Positions 24,501 through 31,004 of a DNA stretch of 64,000 bases are shown here, one piece after another (within the stretch, counting starts at the first letter, position 1; every line of letters starts with the position of its first letter). Source of the stretch: Pomphorhynchus laevis (taxonomy: Eukaryota > Acanthocephala > Palaeacanthocephala > Echinorhynchida > Pomphorhynchidae); contig WNNJ02001135.1 of NCBI GenBank assembly GCA_012934845.2, positions 172,057 to 236,056 on the forward strand. The letters run 5' to 3'. The notes beneath the pieces are model-generated. The model was not told the origin of the DNA. It worked only from the letters and a program-made list of their open reading frames with translations, and did no database searches. Both the position numbers and the translations under genes were made by a program.

Positions 24501-27500
24501 AAGAAATACGAAATATCGTTTTGTGGATTGTTAAAATAAAAACGCTGTTTGGGTTTGACAATTTTATCAATAACATACAAAAATATAAAATTAATAATTA
24601 AAAAAACCACACAAGTTCAAAAGACGAAATTGATATTTTTTAATATTAAATGCAAATTATGAAATTTAATGTTATTTGAAAAAATATGCTGATTATACTT
24701 ATAGTTAGTTCACCATTTAAAATGACGATTTGCTACTAAACCGCATAGAGGAGGCATGTGCATTGACAACTGTATGGACCTCGTTCAAACCTCGAGAATG
24801 TACTCTCAATTAGCATCTCTGTAAGCTCACGTCAAAACAACAAGGTCGCGTTGTCGAAAGACGTATGGATACTCGATGATGCAGTTCAATCTTCATTATT
24901 ATTAATAAAAATAATTTATTTATTATTAAAGTTTATTCTATAAAGTAATTATCAAGTAAAATGTTAAAAATGTTAATATAGAATCTGTAAAAATATAAAA
25001 TAAGCGCGTTATATCATTGACTCTCGAGGCATATGATAGATAATCGTGGTATGTGAGATGATATCTATGATATTATATAGGTATCATAAGATGTATGATA
25101 TTGTACTAGTGGGTTTCCTCAAGTGCTTATTTAAAGATTAAAAATAGCATTGCATATCATCATGGGTTAGACATATCATCAGTAAAAAGTGGTTCAGAAA
25201 TTGTTCAAAATTTTGTTGGATAAAATAATATAATTAATGAAACATTTATTATCATTAGACAATTAACTAATCCTGAGAAATATAATATTTAGTTACAAAT
25301 GAATTGAAACGAATCAAAAAACATTAATGATTTACTGGCTAACAAGAAGAAGATCGATAGCAGAAACGTCAACTTGATCAATAAAGGGTAGTGACGCTCT
25401 TCCACTTAAACCAGGATGTATTCCAAAGTCCAACTAGAAGGAAATAATAATGTGAAGAGGATTTACCCAATAATTACTTAAATTGTCATTTCAACAGTGA
25501 CAAATTAACTTATATTCCAAATATCTTTCGAAACGGGTTTTCTAAATATAAAATTATCTTAATAGAGCTGATATTTTATAAATTTCAAATTTAATAAATA
25601 TTTCCAAAACCTACAATTTTGGAAATTGCAGGTTTTGCTGATGATGCTAGGAGATTTCGCTAGATGCAGCTAGCGAAATCTCCTAGTCACTAGTGGTAGT
25701 AAGTGAATCCGATGGATGTCAAATACTAGTGGATCAGGAATTTTGGAACAACAAAATTCCAAATTTAAATTGAAATACATTTACTTAAACCATTTTTTTT
25801 TCTTAGGAATAAGAAAAATAGAGTTAAAAATATTAAAAAAAGATAAGTATGTGAGCAATTGGAAATATTAAAACAACTTTTAAGAGATAAAATGCTGAAA
25901 AATCTTTATGTAAATATAAGAAGTTTTTCTAAAGATATCATATGTTCAATAAATCAAAGATTAATTAACGAATATGATATGCTAAGTTGTATAATAGACA
26001 GTTATTGTAATATAAAATACTATAATCGTACAATAAATGTAAATAATAACAATAGAAAATATACATTAACCATAAACTTCATTAATAAATGTATAGATAA
26101 CATAAATATAGCCGGACTTTTAAATAATTCTAAAAGTAAAGAAATAATAGGGTCAGATTTAAGTAAATATATTCTAAAATAAGATATAAACCGTTACCGG
26201 TTTATGAAGCCGACCAAATGATGATACTCGCTCGTGTATGCAATTATTCATTCAAATATTAATAATAACAATAGAAAATATACATTAACCATAAACTTCA
26301 TTAATAAATATATAGATAACATAAATATAGCCGGACTTTTAAATAATTCTTAAAGTAAAGAAATAATAGGGTCAGATTTAAGTAAATATACTCCTAAAAT
26401 AAGGTATAAACTCCTACCACCATTAGGGCAAAAAAATTGTAATTATAATAAAGAATTAAAATCAATATGTAACGATAATATTAGAAACATAATGGAAACA
26501 GAATGCAATTGTAAAAGTCTTAGTTTTGATAAAATAAATGAACATATATGTACCCATAATCTAGAATTAATTGAAAATTGTGAATTAAGAAAGCTGCTAT
26601 CAAAAGGGTATAAATATAGATTAAATAACAACAACGACAAAAATAAAATTTACAATTCGTTATATAATAACTTAAATGATTACTTTAGTAAGCTGATTAA
26701 TAGTGAAAGCTCGAATATATCTAAGATAAACATTTGGAAAGATTATATATTTGATAAAATTAAAAATAAAATGAAAATAACAAACAATTACAAAAGGAAA
26801 GATAAAATTAATAAAGATATGTATAAAGAACTTACTAAATTAAAGGATAACTATATAATAACAACTATTGATAAAGCTAGTAATAACTTTGTCTTCATAT
26901 GCAAAAAGCTTTATTATGATATACTAATGAAAGAGGTTAATTCTAATGATTTAAATGTAAATCCAACATATGAACGTAGTGAGTTAAGTTTAGAAACAAT
27001 TATTACAAGTCATTGTTCTATAATGGATAAAAAGGGTATAAAGGTTGAATCATATAATAATGATTCAACTAATCTAGAATTAATTGAAAATTGTGAATTA
27101 AGAAAGCTGCTATCAAAAGGGTATAAATATAGATTAAATAATAACAACGACAAAAATAAAATTTACAATTCGTTATATAATAACTTAAATGATTACTTTA
27201 GTAAGCTGATTAATAGTGAAAGCTCGAATATATCTACGAAACATAATGGAAACAGATAATACTGTTTCTAATATGCTTTTTCTATAATATTTTCTATAAT
27301 TTCTAAATTTCTATAATTTCTATATTTAGGAATATATTATTTTTGTTTTATAATGTTTTCAACATAATATTATTTTTGTTTTACTTGAAAAAAATATTTA
27401 AAATCTTATATAACAATTATTTATAAATTATTTAGTTTGATTTATACAGTTTAAAATACGTAGGTTGTGGAATATTATTAATAATTATTAATAATTATTA

Positions 27501-28069
27501 TATGGGATTATTAATTCTGTTGTGGAGTTAATACTGAAATAGTGTTTTACATAAAAATAGTTTACATAAATTTAGAAATAGTGCTTTATACCAGTCGATT
27601 ACCAATAAAATTTAGATTATAAAAGAATTTTAATAACATTTGTACCCTTTTTATCCTTTATTGAACAGAAACTTATAATATTTTTAAATATTGAACAGAG
27701 ACTTGTGATATGTTTACATTTAACTCATTATAATTTACATTACCCTACAATATTTATAAAAGTGTGCTTGAATTACTTTAAGTATTTAATATAGCATAAA
27801 TATATGTATATTTATTTCCGATTAACTAATTTTTATTTAATCTAATTAAAATTATTAAATTTTTAATTAGATTATGTAAAATATAAATGCAAACCAGAAT
27901 TTTCTTTTCTTTGTATTCAACGTAAATACAAGATCGTCCTACTTCTTGACCAGCACCTCTACAAAATATTTATTTAATTTATAATATTATTATTTTTTAA
28001 CGCGTACAGTGGTTTAATGATCATTAGCTCACTTGGATTTTTAATTAATAAATCTTGTGGAACTGACAT
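3385..28069 (-). CDS. CPSF3: CPSF73, cleavage and polyadenylation nuclease (9 exons, C-terminus missing)
   Basis: Nine minus-strand exons (listed separately) with GT/AG boundaries join in phase to 470 codons without a break. The product is the metallo-beta-lactamase/beta-CASP nuclease that cuts pre-mRNA at the poly(A) site in the CPSF complex in the nucleus. Metal ligands are all visible: HFHLDH (H75, H77, D79, H80), H162 in AGHVLGA, D183 in YTGDFS, E208 in ESTYG, H400 in SAHTDY and H422 in VLVHGE. This numbering is four ahead of what I recall for the human protein. The family is about 680 residues, so roughly 200 C-terminal residues are missing; I found no convincing exon for them in 1-3384. 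Introns are 49, 2461, 1943, 4984, 876, 2018, 6146 and 4798 nt in gene order and hold most of the PLE debris. An intact frame and conserved sites argue for a working host gene. Confidence 0.95.
3900..5980 (-). mobile_element. LINE in CPSF3 intron 8, 5'-truncated
   Basis: Holds one long open frame (3931-5916) and short flanks. It lacks an apurinic-type endonuclease, so the 5' end is lost. The right edge lies at or near the perfect palindrome at 5985-6020. The body has the same orientation as CPSF3. Confidence 0.8.
3931..5916 (-). CDS. LINE ORF2 fragment: reverse transcriptase, open
   Basis: 661 codons. Motifs in order: [15 protein letters not shown] (about residue 137), [27 protein letters not shown], motif [14 protein letters not shown] (about 265), [15 protein letters not shown], the catalytic [10 protein letters not shown] (about 357) and [13 protein letters not shown]-terminal CRFCGLSC...HLFSC zinc-like cluster follows at about 615-630. 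The frame is intact despite the intronic position. The clade is unsure; [11 protein letters not shown] fits several groups. A true start codon upstream is not visible. Confidence 0.85.
   Translation of the reverse strand: MRQLRSKLIAMHKLPTFRARESKEYRDLKLIYRSSINCLKDKHFKTEEQRILKDAEIYPWKLKVRQLALSSKIPLDKWENHFRAVLYDPLNEYVSSSYPLLLSQFSFTEINHDIDQILNSPFTLQELRACVFSISIRKAAGPDGLCIEHIKQSLHILEPFWLGLYNSILFGCPIPKSWKEATIKVMYKGKTDPLSTNSYRGIALTNHAYKLLTSLVHRRIMRSCGSRIANEQYGFRPGRSTVGAISTLRERVKQRFAANSCMYALFIDFTKAFDSVNRSLLLSKLHFEFHIRGPMLKLLAAILSPNEIRISDGLQLSQHLIQNRGVLQGDPLSPLLFTLFVSDLPFFVCQSGRSSCIMYADDLVILSHDIDSATMSLNRLDTYCTQNFIVVNLDKSRAIKFRKGGRLRGDDSLQYRNSNFEFCCEYSYLGIVLNSKWTFSKHISNKCVKATERMYSFRNIGNLSFDGALKFFKVMILPILTYGIQAIWLDLTTANFRKFDSLQWRYIKRITGLSPMTSSTLVSALSQLSSCAYTFANSFNLPITPALSIHLSNTQISVAKLDPAIYCTPVFLQNNWKMPFNANRPLVWRISTHGYHDKFCMIRLPCHSRNSDCYCRFCGLSCCDLLHLFSCSVLSTWSLRKVDSISSFRNVPTTSAHFSSS
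5985..6020. repeat. Perfect 36-bp palindrome
   Basis: Centred on GTAC at 6001-6004, with arms TATCTCGAACTTCGAGGT and its exact complement. It is followed by a run of TTATTAATA repeats. It sits next to the 5' edge of the LINE at 3900-5980. Confidence 0.95.
6111..6372. repeat. Two direct repeats of about 103 bp, 158 bp apart
   Basis: 6111-6213 and 6269-6372 are near identical and both contain TTTTATGCATTT and CATACAAAGTAATTAAATA. No coding capacity. Confidence 0.8.
6373..8338. other. AT-rich intron 8 sequence
   Basis: No gene or element recognised. There are small palindromic AT blocks, for example ATATATCCCATATATTAAAA repeated at about 7930-7990, and a short inverted CTGCTAGC-type repeat near 6890-6925. 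Confidence 0.5.
8339..8644 (-). CDS. CPSF3: CPSF3 exon 8 (beta-CASP motif B)
   Basis: 102 codons from [20 protein letters not shown] to LVKPDHV. It contains [15 protein letters not shown] and [12 protein letters not shown], where H400 is motif B. The acceptor is TTATAG and the donor GTAAGC. Confidence 0.96.
8645..8989. other. AT-rich intron 7 sequence
   Basis: Nothing recognised. Low-complexity A/T runs, including a repeated TTTATTAGTAAATTGACTAA near 8940-9005. Confidence 0.4.
8990..9470 (-). mobile_element. AT-rich PLE, RT C-terminus plus 3' tail
   Basis: 9238-9470 minus encodes [20 protein letters not shown] and following residues, matching the thumb region of the copy at 21030-21250. 8990-9190 is its 3' tail, matching 21340-21480 with the same CCTCCTGATGACCTCTAAT block. 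Everything upstream of the thumb is missing. Confidence 0.8.
9830..9960 (-). mobile_element. AT-rich PLE relic
   Basis: Nucleotide similarity to the motif B region of the AT-rich PLE (1790-1910): the segment complementary to [10 protein letters not shown] and [11 protein letters not shown] is recognisable but broken. Just outside, at 9775-9825, is the ACTCAGTTATCTGATTT sequence also found beside the copy at 20474-21590. Confidence 0.6.
9961..10669. other. AT-rich intron with a PLE-like tail at 10240-10275
   Basis: Mostly low-complexity. Positions 10240-10275 carry AAAGCCTAATGTAAAGGC followed by GAAACGTT, a stem plus GAAAC that resembles the ends of canonical PLEs. Nothing else recognised. 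Confidence 0.35.
10670..11230 (-). mobile_element. Canonical PLE reverse-transcriptase fragment
   Basis: 10909-11199 minus encodes [19 protein letters not shown], then RYIDVIILI and [12 protein letters not shown], the motif B to D region of a canonical PLE RT. The catalytic YIDD reads YIDV, so it is dead. Decayed thumb sequence ([14 protein letters not shown]) continues to about 10670. Confidence 0.75.
11240..12199. other. Unassigned intron sequence
   Basis: No coding homology seen. Several palindromic patches occur, such as GCTCCCTTAAAGGGAAGC at about 11909. It may include the 5' part of the PLE at 10670-11230 or flanks of the adjacent DNA transposon, but neither was shown. Confidence 0.4.
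12200..13290 (+). mobile_element. Tc1/mariner-superfamily DNA transposon, broken
   Basis: Holds a transposase gene split over three frames (12238-13175). Clear terminal inverted repeats were not found, so the ends are approximate. Inserted in CPSF3 intron 7, antisense to the gene. Confidence 0.8.
12238..13175 (+). pseudogene. Tc1/mariner-type transposase, frame-broken
   Basis: The N-terminal helix-turn-helix region ([19 protein letters not shown], then a second HTH around [20 protein letters not shown]) matches the insect-type transposase with a DUF4817-like N-terminus. Catalytic aspartates are seen in [22 protein letters not shown] and [17 protein letters not shown]; the last two are separated by 37 residues. 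A frameshift near 12700 and another near 12890 split the frame. Such transposases cut and paste by the DDE/D mechanism; this copy cannot encode one. Confidence 0.85.
13360..13990 (+). mobile_element. Canonical PLE 3' end, decayed
   Basis: About 13555-13740 reads [20 protein letters not shown], then [20 protein letters not shown], the PLE GIY-YIG domain. A stop follows. At 13932-13965 the tail has CCTGAGTAGGGCTATTGCAT then AGCCGAAAGC, a hairpin with a hammerhead-like core. No RT is left upstream. Confidence 0.65.
14062..14575 (+). mobile_element. Canonical PLE GIY-YIG gene and 3' tail
   Basis: 14062-14451 is open and encodes [34 protein letters not shown] and [15 protein letters not shown], a well-preserved GIY-YIG endonuclease with the GIY and YIG tyrosines intact. 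A tail follows, with a hammerhead-like core at 14504-14550. The RT is missing, so the copy is 5'-truncated. It lies 220 bp from CPSF3 exon 7, antisense. Confidence 0.85.
14503..14552 (+). ncRNA. Hammerhead ribozyme-like motif in PLE tail
   Basis: TTATC, then CTGACGA, then a TCCAC/GTGGA hairpin, then GAAA, a four-base spacer (TATT), and GATAA, which can pair with the first TTATC. This is the order of a type I hammerhead with a minimal stem III, a form reported in PLEs. Activity is not shown. Confidence 0.5.
14791..15117 (-). CDS. CPSF3: CPSF3 exon 7 (start of beta-CASP domain)
   Basis: 109 codons from [19 protein letters not shown] to FRHISYLK, including [19 protein letters not shown] and [15 protein letters not shown]208 of ESTYG is beta-CASP motif A. 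The acceptor is ATTATAG and the donor GTACTA. Confidence 0.96.
15443..15690. repeat. Intronic repeat copy 1 (pair with 17566-17910)
   Basis: About 118 bp from AAAACATCGGAATTGATTC are nearly identical to 17566-17683, and further blocks match (TTCGCAATGC...ATAAAAATCTATATTTCAC). The two copies lie in the introns either side of CPSF3 exon 6. Origin unknown; a non-autonomous element is likely. Confidence 0.85.
15855..16100. repeat. Two direct repeats of about 60 bp
   Basis: 15861-15920 and 16030-16096 share TAATAATTTGTGTCTAT and GGAAGAATCA.AAGTAGACA with an AT-rich spacer. The rest of 15118-17135 is AT-rich intron with no recognised feature. Confidence 0.7.
17136..17225 (-). CDS. CPSF3: CPSF3 exon 6
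   Basis: Thirty codons encoding [20 protein letters not shown] and the following [10 protein letters not shown], with the metal ligand D183. The acceptor is GAAAATAG and the donor GTAAGT. It lies between two copies of a near-identical intronic repeat (15443-15690 and 17566-17910). Confidence 0.95.
17280..17535. repeat. AT-rich satellite of AAATTAAATTAAAAGTAAA type
   Basis: Irregular tandem array with units of roughly 30-65 bp built from AAATTAAATTGAAAGTAAA and AATTAAAAGTAAAATTG. It lies immediately upstream in intron 5 of CPSF3. Confidence 0.85.
17566..17910. repeat. Intronic repeat copy 2 (pair with 15443-15690)
   Basis: Near-identical to 15443-15560 over the first 118 bp, then shares the CACT.TTCGCAATGC and AATCTATATTTCAC blocks after an unrelated insert. 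It flanks the satellite at 17280-17535. Confidence 0.85.
18102..18279 (-). CDS. CPSF3: CPSF3 exon 5
   Basis: Encodes [10 protein letters not shown]... to FAIEIDGTQ, including [17 protein letters not shown] with the metal ligand H162. The acceptor is TTTTTCATAAG and the donor GTTTGT. 178 nt, phase 2 in and phase 0 out. Confidence 0.95.
18590..19780 (+). mobile_element. Canonical PLE, badly decayed
   Basis: Broken frames read [16 protein letters not shown] (RT motif C region, YVND in place of YIDD), then [16 protein letters not shown], and a GIY-YIG remnant at 19150-19420 with [30 protein letters not shown] and a following [12 protein letters not shown]. At least five breaks. It lies in CPSF3 intron 4, antisense to the gene. 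Confidence 0.7.
19785..20470. other. AT-rich intron 4 sequence
   Basis: No homology recognised. Short open frames here are hydrophobic low-complexity translations of T-rich DNA and are not called as genes. Confidence 0.4.
20526..21296 (+). CDS. AT-rich PLE-type reverse transcriptase, C-terminal part
   Basis: 256 codons, open. Motif B is [19 protein letters not shown] (residues 54-72). Motif C is [11 protein letters not shown] (about 99-109) with both catalytic aspartates. [20 protein letters not shown] and [19 protein letters not shown] follow, then the thumb ending [21 protein letters not shown] and the R/K-DDF spacing resemble RTs of Naiad-type PLEs common in molluscs and cnidarians, from memory. 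No GIY-YIG domain follows the frame, unlike the canonical PLEs here. Composition is extremely AT-rich, so N, K and I dominate. The true N-terminus is probably like 25859-27259. Confidence 0.75.
   Translation: MDFNKCNKFNLLRKINFYYLLPSSKYKYMDKIELIESLNILINQNYLKVGTSIFRQVKGVPMGGNSSPIIADLFLSFIEYEFVHNCVKTKSKQYKYMKYMFRYIDDICVFNSNNFYSISEHIYPESLILNKTNINDKEGVYLDMNIKLTLTKTTINLYRKDDIFKFTRNIFLHEHSCIPYNIKYNTLNNEILRIATICNDIGFLQNHLNNLIDTYFKLGYYKNNIKQKIVKYINQHNNIKNKFKLLSGKFLWMDNK
21340..21485 (+). other. AT-rich PLE 3' tail with conserved stem
   Basis: A GC-richer block in AT-rich DNA. GAGTTAGGGG pairs with CCTCTAATTC across a loop containing CCGAAACC and CTCCTGATGA. The copy at 9000-9130 (minus) keeps the stem as GATTAGAGG/CCTCTAATC, with compensated changes. 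GGCCCC/GGGGCC and CTGCTATG/CATAGCAG could also pair and would cross each other. Confidence 0.7.
21860..22189. other. Unassigned intron sequence
   Basis: No gene recognised. The 45-bp AAATACGCTTACTCAGTTGG-type repeat at 21802-21850 also occurs at 21590-21640 and near 9775. Confidence 0.4.
22190..22285 (-). other. tRNA-like sequence, possible SINE head
   Basis: The minus strand reads CCCTGAGTGGTTCAGTCGGA (box A-like), a GCGCAC/GTGCGG hairpin, then GGGAGCTCAAATCAC (box B-like) and AAGGGC, which can pair with the start. It is GC-rich against an AT-rich background. Anticodon and T-arm are not good enough to call a tRNA gene. Confidence 0.35.
22486..22868. repeat. Inverted repeat with arms of 65-70 bp
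   Basis: 22488-22552 and 22801-22868 are reverse complements with few mismatches; both include CATCAACAGCAGTGCGGTGA or its near match. Weaker pairing extends inward (CATTTTCATACC and complement). A foldback element, or inverted PLE ends: the CCTGAAGATGGTAACAGTTC tail at 22888 follows directly. Confidence 0.75.
22885..22930 (+). mobile_element. Canonical PLE 3'-tail remnant
   Basis: CCTGAAGATGG, then AGTTCGTAACT hairpin, then GAAAATTTGC: the CUGANGA...GAAA pattern seen after GIY-YIG genes elsewhere in the window. No coding part remains. Confidence 0.45.
22931..23263. other. AT-rich intron 4 sequence
   Basis: No gene or repeat recognised between the PLE tail and the donor of CPSF3 exon 4. Confidence 0.4.
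23264..23392 (-). CDS. CPSF3: CPSF3 exon 4 (HLDH motif)
   Basis: Encodes [18 protein letters not shown] and then [17 protein letters not shown], carrying three ligands of the zinc-binding HxHxDH motif. The acceptor ends in TTTTAAG and the donor is GTAAGT. The final AG joins the T of exon 5 to form a serine codon. Confidence 0.95.
23729..24156. repeat. Two direct repeats of about 115 bp
   Basis: 23729-23843 and 24041-24156 share AGCAGTGG.AGTTAC and CGTCATTGATGAGACACA, and the CCTCAAT..GAA.TATGCAG end. The spacer is about 197 bp. Non-coding, in CPSF3 intron 3. Confidence 0.8.
24157..25335. other. AT-rich intron 3 sequence
   Basis: Nothing recognised apart from small ATGATAT-type repeats near 25040-25110. 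Confidence 0.4.
25336..25433 (-). CDS. CPSF3: CPSF3 exon 3
   Basis: Encodes LDFGIHPGL... to AIDLLLVS plus CA, which completes the first histidine of the HFHLDH motif with exon 4. The acceptor is CTTCTAG and the donor GTAAAT. It is 98 nt, phase 0 in and phase 2 out. Confidence 0.93.
25647..25686. repeat. Perfect 17-bp hairpin, 6-nt loop
   Basis: CTAGGAGATTTCGCTAG, loop ATGCAG, then the exact complement. It lies in CPSF3 intron 2, 170 bp from the AT-rich PLE at 25859. Confidence 0.95.
25859..27259 (+). mobile_element. AT-rich PLE, N-terminal half, rearranged
   Basis: Encodes, in pieces, [53 protein letters not shown] and [20 protein letters not shown]; the last is the RT finger region. It ends [33 protein letters not shown], matching the upstream part of the copy at 1640-2430. 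Two blocks are duplicated inside (26030-26180 with 26256-26401; 26562-26728 with 27072-27236), and a piece of 26484-26502 reappears at the end. The RT palm is missing. Confidence 0.7.
26492..27259 (+). CDS. AT-rich PLE open frame, N-terminal part
   Basis: 255 codons, no stop. N-terminal [20 protein letters not shown] has three cysteines or histidines but no clear zinc finger. [20 protein letters not shown] is the conserved motif just before the RT palm in this lineage. The last 65 codons repeat residues 24-90 in frame after a junction at 27070, so the frame is chimeric and would not make a working RT. Confidence 0.6.
   Translation: METECNCKSLSFDKINEHICTHNLELIENCELRKLLSKGYKYRLNNNNDKNKIYNSLYNNLNDYFSKLINSESSNISKINIWKDYIFDKIKNKMKITNNYKRKDKINKDMYKELTKLKDNYIITTIDKASNNFVFICKKLYYDILMKEVNSNDLNVNPTYERSELSLETIITSHCSIMDKKGIKVESYNNDSTNLELIENCELRKLLSKGYKYRLNNNNDKNKIYNSLYNNLNDYFSKLINSESSNISTKHNGNR
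27500..27745 (-). mobile_element. AT-rich PLE relic
   Basis: Nucleotide similarity to 2120-2420: TTAATACTGAAATA.TGTTTTA and TACC..CTTTTTATCC.TTAT.GAACA are shared in the same order. Strongly decayed. Confidence 0.55.
27895..27958 (-). CDS. CPSF3: CPSF3 exon 2
   Basis: Encodes [10 protein letters not shown] then [11 protein letters not shown], matching the first beta-strands of the metallo-beta-lactamase fold. The acceptor is TTTTGTAG. The donor is GTTTGC, a weak but usable GT site. The intron before it is only 49 nt. Confidence 0.9.
28008..28069 (-). CDS. CPSF3: CPSF3 exon 1 (start codon)
   Basis: Starts with ATG at 28069 and encodes [20 protein letters not shown] plus two bases of the next codon. 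The donor GTACGC follows. The split codon CT|A joins exon 2 to give [10 protein letters not shown], the conserved N-terminal family motif. This start was chosen because the peptide has the same length and ending (IKPLGAGQ) as other CPSF73 N-termini. Confidence 0.9.
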
Positions 28070-28823
28070 CGTACTAAAGAAATCTAAAAGAGAATAAGAA
28101 CAAAAAATGTAAAATTAAAATGACATAAATGGCAAATGAATTTTCTTAAGTAGAAACACGATCATTAATAAATTTAAAATAAACTCAAATAGATAAAAAC
28201 AAAACAAAGAACTTATAGGAAGCCAATGCGTTTGAAAACATATAAGTATTTAATTAAAATCTTTGTTTCATCTTACTATTTTTGGAAAATTAATACATCA
28301 TCACAGATAACCAACATTTTCAAAGAATTACTTCTTTATCATCTTATCAGCTGAATTTAAGGGTCATCTTAAGAATTTAAACATTATGTCGCTGGGACTA
28401 TAACGGGTTTCAGTACATAGCAGTCCTCAGACAGACAGTATTTATCAAAGATCGTTTCCAAAACTGAGCCAATTCAATCGTAATCTCTAAGTCGTAAAAA
28501 GGTAACACAATTCACAAAACCACAGTGTAACGCTTGACCTGTCCAACGTCAAACAAATTGAACGCTGAAGAGTGACTTTACAGAACCGATACTCCTTAAT
28601 CTGTGATTCTTGAGCATAAAGGATGATCCTCGATCAAAATGTACAAATAAAGAAACAATGTATTACGATATGCGAAACAAATGGATATCTCGAATATTCA
28701 GCAATGGTCATCTGTAAGAATTTGCTATTTGATAAACTTGGTAAGGGTCCTTTGATATCAAGTAGAATTATCTAAAAAAGTCATGTTGGTTTGATGAGAG
28801 ATATTCCAGGAAGCTTAAAAAAG
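28070..28823. other. Region upstream of CPSF3
   Basis: Should hold the CPSF3 promoter and 5' UTR, as the first LINE begins at 28824. No TATA box or other motif was convincing, and no coding homology was found. Confidence 0.4.
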
Positions 28824-31004
28824 ATTAATTTTAACGTGCAAATGTGTGCCAGTGCACGCTAACATGACCACAACAAAACAAAAATGTAAATCATGGGTCG
28901 AGAAGGTGTAAACGGAGGAGGTGTTTGAATGTGATAAAGAAGGGAGCGCGGCGGACGTCGAGAGGGAGTTGATTCCAGGCGAGTGAGGCGGCGACAACGA
29001 AGGATCCGAGACCATAGTTGTTGGAGTAATTGGGAACGTGGAGTAAGAGGGTATGACGGGAACACAGCGATAGCGAGGTGGGGAGAGTGTCGTCTAAGAA
29101 AGGAAGGTTGATGAACGATGGGGAGCCGACAGCGATCAGACGAAATGTTACGCGAAGGCCGAGTTTGATGCGGATGTGGATGGTGGGCCAGGAGAGTTGG
29201 ACCAGATATATGGATATGTGGTCAAAGCGACGGAGACGAAAGAGCTCTCGAACAGCGGAGTTGATATGCGTTGTAGGGGTAGGATGATGGATTTTGGAGA
29301 ATTGGCGAAAAGGCTAAGGCAGTAATCGATTTTAGGGAAAAGAAGCGATGAAAGAAGAGACATACAAGAACGAAAGTCGATAAGGGGGCGGATACGGCGG
29401 ATGTCACGGAGAATTAAGTTAGACGAGCGAACCTTGTCACAGACGAAGGGTATAAGGGAAAGATGATCATCGAAATTGAAGCCTAAGAAAGCAAGATTGT
29501 CGACTATGGGGATGATCGATGAGACAAAATATACAGTGGGAGGAGATATGTTTGGTTTACTGGGGAGGATCCACATTATTTTGGACTTTTCGGGGTTTAG
29601 AACGAGATGGAGATTAGAGAGACGTTTGTAGATGAAAGAAATACAGCTGGAGGCAGAAATGCCAATATCGTGTATGCGATGTGCGGGTGCATGATCATAG
29701 ATAAGGATGTCATCGGCGTATTGTATGACGTTAAAGAAAAAGGTTTGATAAACGGAGAGACATCTTGTGGGACCCTGCAAAAGTTAGGGATGGGTGGGTA
29801 GGATGATGAATTAGAACAGACGCGAAAAGAACGGTCGGGTAGATATGAGGCAAACCATGCTACGGAGGAAGAAGAAAAGCCTTAATCATAACGAAGGCAA
29901 TAAAGAAAGACGGAGTGGTCGATAATGTCGAATGCGGAGGAGAGGTCGAGGGAGATGAGAACACTATATAGAGCCTTGTTTTGAGAAATGAGTAAGTAGT
30001 TGTAAACTTTCATGCAGGCAATTTTTGTCAAGTGATTAGAGCGGAAAGCGGTTTGGAAAGGAGAATACAGATTGGATGACGAAATATAAGCGTTGACCTG
30101 TATTAAGATGATGCGTTCTAAGAGCTTAGAAAGATTAGGGAGTAGTGAAATGGGGCGCTAGCTAGAAGGAAGGGAGGGGTCGAGCGATTGTTTTTTAGTA
30201 GGGTACGAACGATTGCGGATTTCCAGTGTGAAGGGAAGATACGACTGCGGATGGACGACTTAAACAAGGTTGTGAGAAAAGGGGATATCGATGAGCATAT
30301 AGATTTAAGTATTGGGTACGCAGGGGATCGGCATGTGAGGTTTTGTTGGGCAGCGACATGAGGACATATGAGACTTCGGTAGGTGAGACAGGGAGAAGAT
30401 GAAAGAGTTCCGGAAGGATAAGGCTAGGCGTGGCAAGGTAGGATATAATGGAGATTGGGGTGTGAGAGAGCAACGTGGATACTTTGGTCTGGACAAATTA
30501 CAATAATCATGGGGATTGATGTTGCACGGCGAAGAGGAGCGATCAAGGATTGAGTTAAAAGTATGCCAGAGTCTTAGAGTTGAATGAAGTGATGATATTA
30601 TGCTGCTAGAAGGAGTTGCATTTGGTACGTAGTAGGTAAAGATGAGACCGGCGATGAGCAAGATATGAATCACAGAAAGACGGAGTGATCGGGCGGAAAT
30701 TACGTCTAAGAGAGCGGTGATAGACTCGAAAAGCACGACGGAGTAGATGCGTTGAGAGTAGGCATTTGATGTCGAACTGTAAGGCACGGTGCAAGCGACG
30801 ATGTGGGTTATGCTTGAAGGGCAAGAGAAGATCGAGAATGGATGTGAGTTCAGAGTCGAAAAGAAAGGCGAGATCGTGAGAAGAGGAATATGTTATTGTG
30901 GGATAGGATAGAGACGATTTAAGTATGGCAGAGCGGAGAAGGAAGATGTCAAGATTTCTCCAAGGGCGACAAAGGATTGTAGGTGTGTGAGGAGGAGATA
31001 ACAG
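28824..31004 (-). mobile_element. L2-like LINE copy 1, 3' part
   Basis: The minus strand carries the 3' half of the endonuclease-RT ORF in broken frames, including MYQIRIKGHHD (junction), the finger region, FSPVSPTEVSYVLMSLPNKT-like residues, QYADDILIYDHAPAHR (29630-29715) and LVLNPEKSKIMWILPSKP. It ends in the shared 3' stem-loop tail. It is about 90 percent like copy 2 at 40397-44470 by eye, with many breaks. Most of the endonuclease is missing and replaced by 31005-31316. Confidence 0.85.
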
